Below, piece by piece: positions 57,750 through 64,000 of a stretch of 64,000 nt of DNA. The position numbers and the translations under genes are program-made. Source of the stretch: Jidongwangia harbinensis (GTDB lineage Bacteria; Actinomycetota; Actinomycetes; Mycobacteriales; Micromonosporaceae); the NCBI RefSeq assembly GCF_020216025.1, contig NZ_JAIWNC010000032.1, positions 1 to 64,000 on the forward strand. The letters run 5' to 3'. The notes below the pieces were generated by a model. That model was given only the letters and a program-made list of their open reading frames with translations, searched no databases and had not been told where the DNA came from. The first letter of the stretch is position 1. Every line of letters starts with the position of its first letter.

Positions 57750-58250
57750 GTGGCCCCTCAACCGCCGTCCCCCGCCAAGCCCACCGCCGCCTTCGTCGGC
57801 GCTTCCTGGGCGGCGCTGTTCCTCGGCGTGATCGCCTACTCGGTCGGGCTCTGGAACGCCACGATGACCAAGAGCGAGAAGGGGTTCTACGCCGCGGTGC
57901 TGGTGCTGGGGCTGTTCGCCGCGGTGTCCCTGCAGAAGTCGGTACGGGACCGGGCCGAGTCCCTCCCGGTGTCCGCGTTGTATCTGGGGCTGTCCTGGGC
58001 GGTGGTCGCGCTGGCGGTGCTGATGCTGGTGGTCGGCCTGTGGAACAGCGGCATGCTGCTCAGCGAGAAGGGCTTCTACGGTCTGGCCTTCGCTCTGTCC
58101 CTGTTCGCCGCGGTCGCGGTGCAGAAGAACGTCCGCGACACCCTGCAGTACCGGCTGCCGTCGCACGCCGTCGCGGTCGCCGTGCCGGAGTCGCAGTGGA
58201 GCGGCCGGCGGCCGGCGCCGGGGGAGGGCTCGCCGTCCGCGGCCGCCTGA
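57750..58250 (+). CDS. YiaA/YiaB-like inner membrane protein
   Basis: A 166-residue protein with two copies of a two-helix unit, each of the form WAALFLGVIAYSVGLWNA plus KSEKGFYAAVLVLGLFAAVS, and LSWAVVALAVLMLVVGLWN plus LSEKGFYGLAFALSLFAAVA. The repeated EKGFY motif is the mark of the YiaA/B family. Function of the family is not known. GTG at 57750 follows GGAG by 6 nt. The C-terminal ~40 residues are hydrophilic. Confidence 0.88.
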   Translation: MAPQPPSPAKPTAAFVGASWAALFLGVIAYSVGLWNATMTKSEKGFYAAVLVLGLFAAVSLQKSVRDRAESLPVSALYLGLSWAVVALAVLMLVVGLWNSGMLLSEKGFYGLAFALSLFAAVAVQKNVRDTLQYRLPSHAVAVAVPESQWSGRRPAPGEGSPSAAA

Positions 58251-58258
58251 GGCGCCGG

Positions 58259-59209
58259 TCAGCCGTCGGCGGGCAGGAGGCGCCGGCCGAACTCGATGGT
58301 GTCGAGGTCGCCGTGGAACTGGTCGGTGTCGACGTCGGCCTGACCGGGCCGGATCCGCTTGCCGCCGATCACCACGGCGCCGCTGGGCAGGATGTCGTCC
58401 AGCGGGCCGGTCTGCTGGGCCGGCGGCAGCACCTGGCGGCCGGTCTCCCGGTCGTCGACCCGGATCTGGAACAGCACCGGTGACAGGCGGATGCAGGTGA
58501 CCCGGTACCACCGTCCGACGGTGAACTGGAAGTCGTCCGCGCCGGCCGGCAGCAGGACGGCCCGGGTGCCGTCCGCCCAGCGGCACGACGGACGACCGTA
58601 GTCGACCTGCAGCTTCCACTGGCTCAGGCCGGCGCCCGCGGCACCGTACTGGAACACGTTCATCCCGGCGTCCGGAGACGGCGGCTCGGTGAGCCGGATG
58701 TCGGCGCCGAACACGAACCGTCCCTCGCCCGGCACCAGCGTGACGGTGCGGGTCGGCTGGATGATGGCCTGCGGGCACGGGACGGTGGTGCAGTGGCCGC
58801 CGGGGAAGCGGAGGAAGGGGTCGCCGTCCGGGCCGGGCACCGAGGTGACGGTGCCGCCGCCACCGGTACTGACCGTCCCGTGCAACTCGTTGCCGCTGCT
58901 GTCGGCGACCAGGCCGGCGGTCAGCCCGCCGGCGTAGTGCAGTTCCACGTGGCCCGGCGGAGGCGCGGCGGCGGCCGGGCCCGCAACGGCAAGAACAGCG
59001 GCACACGCGGCGCCGGTCAAGGCGGCACCCAGCCTGGTCCGGGCGGCACCCAGTGGGGTTCGGGCGGCACCCAGTGGGGTTCGGGCGGCACCCAGTGGGG
59101 TTCGGGCGGCACCCAGCGAGGTTTGGGCGGCACCCAGCGAGGTTCGGGCGGCACCCGAGCGGGTCGCCGCGGCGCGCAAACCGGTCAGAGCAGAACATAA
59201 AGGCTTCAT
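58259..59209 (-). CDS. Secreted LamG/concanavalin-like protein with repetitive N-terminus
   Basis: A 316-residue protein. The first ~65 residues consist of seven-residue repeats (GAARTPL and variants), then a signal-like hydrophobic stretch (LTGAACAAVLAVAGPAAAAPP, ~63-84) and a ~230-residue beta domain with the outline of a laminin-G/concanavalin fold (HVELHYAGGLTAGLVADSSG, DPFLRFPGGHC, FVFGADIRLTEP, WYRVTCIRLSPVLFQIRVDD, GDLDTIEFGRRLL). The unusual N-terminus ahead of a signal peptide means the true start may be further inside. No clear ribosome site is visible at the ATG at 59207-59209. Likely carbohydrate binding. Confidence 0.8.
   Translation of the reverse strand: MKPLCSALTGLRAAATRSGAARTSLGAAQTSLGAARTPLGAARTPLGAARTPLGAARTRLGAALTGAACAAVLAVAGPAAAAPPPGHVELHYAGGLTAGLVADSSGNELHGTVSTGGGGTVTSVPGPDGDPFLRFPGGHCTTVPCPQAIIQPTRTVTLVPGEGRFVFGADIRLTEPPSPDAGMNVFQYGAAGAGLSQWKLQVDYGRPSCRWADGTRAVLLPAGADDFQFTVGRWYRVTCIRLSPVLFQIRVDDRETGRQVLPPAQQTGPLDDILPSGAVVIGGKRIRPGQADVDTDQFHGDLDTIEFGRRLLPADG
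59021..59166. repeat. 21-bp tandem repeat in the N-terminal coding region
   Basis: About seven units of 21 bp with the core GGCGGCACCCAGTGGGGTTCG, encoding LGAARTP-type heptads on the minus strand. The central three units are identical. It lies just before the predicted signal peptide, where repeats are unexpected. Confidence 0.8.
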
Positions 59210-59234
59210 GGTGAGGAGTGCAGCCGACCGGACA

Positions 59235-59266
59235 GGCCGTGGGCAAGGCAGATCGGTCCCACGGCC
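59235..59266 (-). terminator. Hairpin downstream of the haloperoxidase gene
   Basis: 9-bp arms GGCCGTGGG (59235-59243) and CCCACGGCC (59258-59266) around a 14-nt loop, located 33 nt past the stop codon of the haloperoxidase gene and just upstream of the LamG-like gene. Confidence 0.5.
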
Positions 59267-59298
59267 CATCCGTACCCGATCGGGGTAAACCGACCGGG

Positions 59299-60534
59299 TC
59301 AGTGCAGCAGTCCCGGCGCCTCGCGGACGGTGTGCGCGGCGACGTCGAGGCCGAGCCGGATGCCGGCCTCGTCGGCGTTGCGGGTGTGGATGCCGGACCA
59401 CACCCGGGCGTCGACGTTCTCCCGGCTGGGCCGGTGCCAGTCGGTGTAGGTGCGGGTGACGCCGGGCGCGCTCGGGCTGGAGATCGTGTACGGCTGCGCC
59501 GACCGCCGGCCGACCAGCGCGGTCAGGACGCCCTCGGCCGCCCCGGAGTAGGTGTTGTGCCCGCTCGGATAGTCCGGGTGGGCCGGCGTGGTGTGCAGCG
59601 GCAGCCACTCCGGGTCCGGGTCGAGGTCGCCGGTGCGGATCGCCGTCACCGGGCGCCAGCGCTGGTACGCGTACTTGGCGTCGGCGGTGGCGATCTGCGT
59701 GTCGACCAGGGCGACGTGGAAGACCGCCACCAGCCGGACCCGGTCGGCGAGCCGGGCGCGGGACGGTGCCACGGCGGCCCGCAGAATGCCGGTGTACAGG
59801 GTCAGCGACGAGCCGAGCCAGAACGTGGCGGTGTCGGTCTGCGCCGCCGTCCGCGCGGTGCTGGTCGCGCCGCCGTAGGCGCGTACCTCCGCCAGGTCGG
59901 CGCGGTAGCGGGCCGAGCCGACCGCGGGCGGCGGGCCCGGCCGGTACTGGTCGGGCCGGTCCAGTGCGAACGGCCGGGCGACCCGGTTGCCGTACTGGGT
60001 GGCCGCGGCGTGACCGGGCGGGGTGGGCTGCCACACCCCGGGGGCGGGCGCCGGCACCGGGAACGGCGTGTTGACGGCGGCCGGGTCCAGGCCGTCGCCG
60101 GCCCGTTCGGCGATCAGGGCGTCGGCCGCCGAGCGACCGGCCACCACGCCGCGCTCCTTCGCCGGACCGTCCGGGATGCGGGACAGGCTGGCGGCGAGCG
60201 TGGTGTCCGCCGCGGCGGCCTGTCCGGGCACCAGGGTGACCAGCGTCTGGTGCACGGCGCCGGCCAGCGCGGCGTTCTGCCAGGACCGGCCGGGCTCGCC
60301 GGTGCGCAGCGCGCGGGCCGCGGCCAGCCAGCCGATCGCCCAGGTACGGCTGTTGGTGACCTGGGTGGGTGCACCGCCGGCCGCGATCGCCGCGGCGGTG
60401 GCGTCGTACCACTCGAGCACCGGATCTGCGGCGGGCGGCGCGGCGGCGGCCGGCGCGCCGAGCACCAGGGCCGCGACGGTCGTGGCGGTCAGGCCGAGGG
60501 CGAGCGGGCGCCGCGGAAGCGAACGCAGGGGCAT
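59299..60534 (-). CDS. Secreted vanadium-dependent haloperoxidase/PAP2-type enzyme
   Basis: A 411-residue exported protein, signal peptide about residues 1-32 (LGLTATTVAALVLGAPAAAA). The C-terminal part has the PAP2/vanadium haloperoxidase signature: KYAYQRWRP (Lys and Arg for phosphate/vanadate binding), HPDYPSGHNTYSGAA (PSGH with the acid-base His) and GIHTRNADEAG. The helical N-terminal half is typical of the haloperoxidase group rather than of acid phosphatases. It could halogenate or dephosphorylate; vanadate and phosphate sites look alike, so the activity is not fixed by sequence. ATG at 60532-60534 has a GGAG site. Confidence 0.88.
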   Translation of the reverse strand: MPLRSLPRRPLALGLTATTVAALVLGAPAAAAPPAADPVLEWYDATAAAIAAGGAPTQVTNSRTWAIGWLAAARALRTGEPGRSWQNAALAGAVHQTLVTLVPGQAAAADTTLAASLSRIPDGPAKERGVVAGRSAADALIAERAGDGLDPAAVNTPFPVPAPAPGVWQPTPPGHAAATQYGNRVARPFALDRPDQYRPGPPPAVGSARYRADLAEVRAYGGATSTARTAAQTDTATFWLGSSLTLYTGILRAAVAPSRARLADRVRLVAVFHVALVDTQIATADAKYAYQRWRPVTAIRTGDLDPDPEWLPLHTTPAHPDYPSGHNTYSGAAEGVLTALVGRRSAQPYTISSPSAPGVTRTYTDWHRPSRENVDARVWSGIHTRNADEAGIRLGLDVAAHTVREAPGLLH

Positions 60535-60569
60535 CGGGACAACTCCGTTCCGAGGGGAGGGATCAGCGG

Positions 60570-61595
60570 TCAGCGGCGGCGGGCCGACGGGTCGGTGATC
60601 GACGGCGGCTGGTATCCGGCGTCGGCCGGGTTGAGCGTGGTGCCGGGCGGGACGATCTCGTCGATCCGGTCCAGCACGTCCGGCGGGAGCGTCAGCTTCG
60701 CCGCGCCCAGTTGCGACTCGAGGTGGTCGAGCGTGCGCGGGCCGATGATCGCGGAGGTGACCGCCGGGTGGGCGAGCACGAACGCCAGCGCCAGGTGGAT
60801 CAGCGAGAGACCGGCCTCGTCGGCGAGCCTGCCGAGCTGGTCGACGGCGGCCAGCTTGGTGGCGTTCTCCGGGCGGGTCGGGTCGTAACGGGCCGGGAAC
60901 CGCTCGGCGCGCCGGGAGATCGGGGCGGTCAGGCCGGGGTGGTACTGCCCGGAGAGGTAGCCGCCGGCGAGCGGGCTCCACGGTATGACGGCCAGGCCGT
61001 AGCGGGCGGCCACCGGCAGCACCTCGCGTTCGATGCCGCGGGCCAGGATCGAGTACGGCGGTTGCTCGCTGACCACGCGTTCCCGGCCGCGCCGCTCGGC
61101 GGTCCACTGTCCCTCCACGATGGCCGACGGCTCGAACGTGGACGTACCCAAATAGCGGATCTTGCCCTGGCGGACCAGGTCGGAGAGCGCACCGAGGGTG
61201 TCGTCGAAGTCGGTGCCGGGCTCCGGCCGGTGCACCTGGTAGAGGTCGATCCAGTCGGTCCGCAGCCGGCGCAGGCTGTGCTCGACGGCGGCGGTGATCC
61301 AGCGCCGGGAGTTGCCCCGGGTGAGCCGCCCCTCGCCGATCTGGCCGTGCACCTTGGTGGCGAGGAAGACGTCGTCGCGCCGGCCCTGCAGCGCCTTGCC
61401 GACGATCTCCTCGCTCTCGCCCTGTGAATACACGTCGGCGGTGTCGACGACGTTGATGCCCTCGTCGAGGGCGCGGTGGATGATGCGGATGCCGTCCTGG
61501 TGGTCCGGGTTGCCGCGGGCGCCGAAGTTCATCGCGCCCAGGGTCAGATTGCTGACCTCGACACCGGTACGGCCGAACGGCCGGTACTCGACCAT
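60570..61595 (-). CDS. Aldo/keto reductase
   Basis: A 341-residue NADPH-dependent oxidoreductase of the (beta/alpha)8 aldo/keto reductase family. Catalytic residues: Asp and Tyr in VDTADVYSQGESEE, Lys in FLATKVHG, and His in DLYQVHRPEP. N-terminal pattern EYRPFGRTGVEVSNLTLGAMNFG is typical of the yeast-type/YajO group. Last gene of the operon that includes a flavin monooxygenase and an ABC importer (22-nt gap), so it probably reduces an aldehyde released by that monooxygenase. The link is inferred from position. Confidence 0.93.
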   Translation of the reverse strand: MVEYRPFGRTGVEVSNLTLGAMNFGARGNPDHQDGIRIIHRALDEGINVVDTADVYSQGESEEIVGKALQGRRDDVFLATKVHGQIGEGRLTRGNSRRWITAAVEHSLRRLRTDWIDLYQVHRPEPGTDFDDTLGALSDLVRQGKIRYLGTSTFEPSAIVEGQWTAERRGRERVVSEQPPYSILARGIEREVLPVAARYGLAVIPWSPLAGGYLSGQYHPGLTAPISRRAERFPARYDPTRPENATKLAAVDQLGRLADEAGLSLIHLALAFVLAHPAVTSAIIGPRTLDHLESQLGAAKLTLPPDVLDRIDEIVPPGTTLNPADAGYQPPSITDPSARRR

Positions 61596-61617
61596 GGTGT
61601 GCTCCTCAGGTGGGTGG

Positions 61618-62931
61618 TTACGCCGGGACCTTGGCGGCGGGGCGGGCGAGTCCGTAGTTGTCGCGCAGCGTCCGGCCGGTGTACTCGGTGCGGAACAGCC
61701 CGCGCCGTTGCAGGATCGGCACCACGTGGTCGACGAACAGCTCCAGCCCGGACGGCAGGACCGGCGCCATGATGTTGAATCCGTCCGCGGCGCCCTGCTC
61801 GTGCCACTGCTGGATGGCGTCCGCGACCTGTTCCGGCGTACCCGCGAAGGTGCGGTGCCCGCGCCCGCCGCCGAGCCGGCCGATCAGCTGGCGCACCGTC
61901 AGCCCCTCCCGCCGGGCCAGCTCCACGATCAGGGTGTAGCGGCTCTTCGCGCCCTCGATCTCGTCCTCGCTCGGCAGGTCGGCCGGCAGTTCCCGGTCGA
62001 GGCGCAGGTCGCCGGGCTCGACCCGGAGCGTCTGGGCGAGCTGGCGCAGGGCGTACTCGGGGCGGATGAGCCGGTCCAGTTCCTCCTCCAGCGCCAGCGC
62101 CTCACGCTCGGTGGAGCCGATCGCCGGGACGATTCCGGGCAGGATCTTGATGGTGTCCGGGTCCCGTCCCTCGGCCAGGGTCCGCCGCTTCAGGTCGGCG
62201 TAGAACGCCTGCGCGTCGGCGAGCGACTGCTGGGCGGTGAACACCGCCTCGGCGTACCGGGCGGCGAGCCGCTTGCCGTCCTCGGACGAGCCGGCCTGCA
62301 CGATGAGCGGATGCCCCTGCGGTGAGCGGGGCACGTTGAGCGCCCCGGCGACCCGGAAGTGCTTGCCCACGTGCCGCGGCGGGTGGACCTTCGTGTCGTC
62401 GCCCCAGACGCCGGCCTCCTTGTCGCCCAGGGCAGCGTCGTCCTCCCAGCTGTCCCAGAGCTTCGCCGCGACGTCGAGGAATTCAGCGGCCCGCTCGTAA
62501 CGTTCGGCGTGCGCCGGCAACTCATCCAGGTTGAAGTTGCGGGCGGCGTCCAGCCCGGCGGTGGTGACCACGTTCCAGCCGGCCCGCCCGCCGGAGATGT
62601 GGTCCAGCGAGGCGAACCGCCGGGCCAGGTTGTACGGCTCGTTGTAGGTGGTCGACGCGGTGGCGATGAGTCCGACGTGCTCGGTCACCCCGGCCAGCGC
62701 GGTCAGCAGCACGGTCGGTTCCAGGCCGCCGGCCGGGCGGCGGCCGATCGAGTTCCACAGCACGGGGCTGTCGGCGAGGAACAGCGAGTCCAGCTTGCCT
62801 CGTTCGGCGGTCCGCGCGAGGTGCTGGTAGTGCCGGATGTCGGTGTGCGCGAACGGGTCGCTCTCCGGCAGCCGCCAGGCCGCCTCGTGGTGCCCGACGG
62901 TCATCAGGAACGCGTTGAGGTGCAGGGTCAT
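61618..62931 (-). CDS. LLM-class flavin-dependent monooxygenase (NtaA/SnaA/DszA family)
   Basis: A 437-residue FMN-dependent monooxygenase. The bacterial-luciferase-like barrel is visible in FAHTDIRHYQHLARTAERGKLD, LFLADSPVLW, TTYNEPYNLARRFASLDHISGGRAGWNVVTTA, and LIVQAGSSEDGKRLAARYAEAVFTAQQS. The NtaA/SnaA/DszA subgroup oxidises sulfonates, sulfones and nitrilotriacetate-type compounds using reduced flavin from a separate reductase. Overlaps the ATPase gene upstream by 4 nt (ATGA). With an ABC importer of the sulfonate type next to it, a role in obtaining sulfur from organic compounds is likely. Confidence 0.93.
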   Translation of the reverse strand: MTLHLNAFLMTVGHHEAAWRLPESDPFAHTDIRHYQHLARTAERGKLDSLFLADSPVLWNSIGRRPAGGLEPTVLLTALAGVTEHVGLIATASTTYNEPYNLARRFASLDHISGGRAGWNVVTTAGLDAARNFNLDELPAHAERYERAAEFLDVAAKLWDSWEDDAALGDKEAGVWGDDTKVHPPRHVGKHFRVAGALNVPRSPQGHPLIVQAGSSEDGKRLAARYAEAVFTAQQSLADAQAFYADLKRRTLAEGRDPDTIKILPGIVPAIGSTEREALALEEELDRLIRPEYALRQLAQTLRVEPGDLRLDRELPADLPSEDEIEGAKSRYTLIVELARREGLTVRQLIGRLGGGRGHRTFAGTPEQVADAIQQWHEQGAADGFNIMAPVLPSGLELFVDHVVPILQRRGLFRTEYTGRTLRDNYGLARPAAKVPA

Positions 62932-63629
62932 GTGGTCACTCCGAGGGCGTCGAGAAGCAGGGCACGGGCGTGGGCGTCGGGGTGGTCGCCGCGGCGGAGT
63001 TCGGTCCTGATCCGGCCGGCGTCGAGGACGACGGTCCGGTCGGCGAGCTTGACCGCCTCGTCCACGTCGTGGGTGACCAGCAGGACGGCGGGCCGGTGCC
63101 GGCGGCAGAGGTCCTGCAGCAGACCGTGCATGCGGATCCGGGTCAGCGCGTCGAGCGCGCCGAACGGCTCGTCCGCGAGCAGCAGCTGCGGCTCACCGAC
63201 CAGGGACCGGGCCAGGGCCACCCGCTGCTGTTCGCCGCCGGAGAGCTGGTTCGGCCAGGCCCGTTCCCGCCCGGCCAGGCCGACCTCGGCCAGCGCCTGC
63301 TCCCCGCGCCGGCGGGCGTCCGGGACGCGCAGGCCGAGGATCACGTTGTCCAGCACCCGGCGCCAGGGCAGCAGCCGGGAGTCCTGGAACACCACGGAGA
63401 CGTTCGGCGGGATCTCGAACTCCCCGTCGCCCTCGACGTCGTAGTCGAGCCGGGCCAGCGCCCGCAGCAGCGTGCTCTTGCCGGACCCGCTGCGCCCGAG
63501 CAGCGCCACGAACTCGCCCGGGACGATGTCCAGGTCGAGGCGGTCCAGGACGACGTGGTCGCCGAACCGGCGGGTCAGTCCGACGATCCGGGCTCCGGCC
63601 CGGGTCAGCTGTTCAGTGTGCGGCGCCAT
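62928..63629 (-). CDS. ABC importer ATPase, sulfonate/nitrate/taurine type (SsuB-like)
   Basis: A 233-residue ATP-binding protein. Walker A is LLGRSGSGKSTLLRAL, the Q-loop VVFQDSRLLPWRRVLDNV is typical of SsuB/TauB, signature LSGGEQQRVALARSL, Walker B LLLADEPFGALDALTR and H-loop LLVTHDVDEAV. All motifs intact. It starts within the 3' end of the permease gene (25-nt overlap) and ends overlapping the monooxygenase start by 4 nt. Confidence 0.94.
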   Translation of the reverse strand: MAPHTEQLTRAGARIVGLTRRFGDHVVLDRLDLDIVPGEFVALLGRSGSGKSTLLRALARLDYDVEGDGEFEIPPNVSVVFQDSRLLPWRRVLDNVILGLRVPDARRRGEQALAEVGLAGRERAWPNQLSGGEQQRVALARSLVGEPQLLLADEPFGALDALTRIRMHGLLQDLCRRHRPAVLLVTHDVDEAVKLADRTVVLDAGRIRTELRRGDHPDAHARALLLDALGVTT

Positions 63630-64000
63630 GCCAGCACCCTCCGTTCGACGAGCCGGACCACGGTGTCGGAGGTGAAGCCGAGAATGGCGTAGAGCGCCAG
63701 TCCGAGCAGGATGATGTCGGTCTGCGCGTACAGCTGGGCCTGGCCCATCATGTAGCCGATGCCGCTGAGCGCGTTGATCTGTTCCACCGTGGCCAGCAGC
63801 AGCCAGGACACCGTGACGCTGAGCCGCAGGCCGACGAAGAGCCCGGGCAGCGCGCCGGGGAACACGACGTGCCGCAGGAACTCCCGACGGCGGTAGTTCT
63901 GCACCTCGGCGAGCTCCACGTACCGGTTGTCGATGCCCACGAGGGCGGCGTGGAACGGCACGTAGATGCTGGTGGCGACGCCGGCCGCGATGAGCACGAC
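63605..64000 (-). CDS. ABC importer permease, sulfonate/nitrate/taurine type (SsuC-like), partial
   Basis: The C-terminal ~130 residues of an integral membrane permease cut by the window edge; the start lies beyond 64000. The inner-membrane permease loop is visible (YVELAEVQNYRRREFLRHVVFPGALP, an EAA-type loop), flanked by helices (VGLRLSVTVSWLLLATVEQI, IILLGLALYAILGFTSDTVV). It supplies the channel for the ATPase encoded next to it. Solute-binding protein is not seen and is probably further right. Confidence 0.9.
   Translation of the reverse strand, partial: VVLIAAGVATSIYVPFHAALVGIDNRYVELAEVQNYRRREFLRHVVFPGALPGLFVGLRLSVTVSWLLLATVEQINALSGIGYMMGQAQLYAQTDIILLGLALYAILGFTSDTVVRLVERRVLAWRRTLNS

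Overview
The window is about 70% GC, with short intergenic gaps, many GTG starts, ATGA/GTGA start-stop overlaps and long antisense shadow frames. Content is typical of a soil-dwelling, mycelial actinomycete: a SapB-type lanthipeptide locus, CBM2 cellulose-binding proteins, a helix-turn-helix regulator coupled to a SAM methyltransferase, and many secreted enzymes. Micromonosporaceae (Actinoplanes-like) is my best guess, but it is an inference and not proven by any rRNA marker here. No rRNA, tRNA, CRISPR array, transposase or phage gene was seen.

Layout. 0-7 kb: a secreted CBM2 protein behind a perfect CebR-type palindrome, an ECF sigma factor with its membrane partner, two small exported proteins, a secreted M14 carboxypeptidase, and an NTF2-like protein followed by the remains of a dead gene. 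7-16 kb: alpha/beta hydrolase, zinc alcohol dehydrogenase, an extra adenylate kinase, a secreted S1 protease homologue lacking two catalytic residues, a membrane-anchored CBM2-like protein, a ThuA-like/Gfo-Idh-MocA sugar pair, and a LysM-M15 peptidoglycan peptidase. 16-21 kb: two tandem, clearly duplicated transmembrane Ser/Thr kinases that share an upstream box.

20.7-27 kb is a protease island: an astacin-like metallopeptidase converges on a two-gene operon encoding a caspase-like protein and a 907-residue protein ending in a trypsin-like domain, with a DUF3616 protein behind. All catalytic residues look intact. 27-32 kb is a three-gene cell-surface polysaccharide-type operon: a GT2 glycosyltransferase, an unrecognised 278-residue protein, and a methyltransferase-like protein with a coiled coil. 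32.1-32.9 kb is gene-free and rich in repeats.

32.9-43.2 kb is the most coherent system: a class III lanthipeptide (SapB/AmfS-type) locus with a LanKC synthetase, three tandem precursor peptides, a strong hairpin, two ABC transporter half-proteins, a RamR/AmfR-like regulator at each end, and a divergently transcribed low-complexity surface protein whose start codon overlaps a CebR-like palindrome. The likely logic is: regulators switch on the synthetase and precursors, the synthetase cyclises them, the hairpin lowers expression of the transporter genes relative to the precursors, and the transporter exports morphogenetic surfactant peptides.

43.5-53.2 kb holds small enzymes (VOC, deaminase), a LacI regulator coupled to an arylamine N-acetyltransferase, a divergent NarL-type two-component pair, an RDD protein, a solute-binding lipoprotein coupled to a membrane protein, and the HTH/methyltransferase couple. 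53.3-60.5 kb holds large secreted proteins (sugar dehydrogenase with PKD and discoidin domains, LamG-like protein, vanadium haloperoxidase), a GNAT enzyme next to a decayed methyltransferase, an HPF/RaiA-like protein with a perfect terminator, and a YiaA/B-like protein. 60.5-64 kb is an organosulfur-type operon (aldo/keto reductase, flavin monooxygenase, ABC ATPase, ABC permease) that runs off the right edge.
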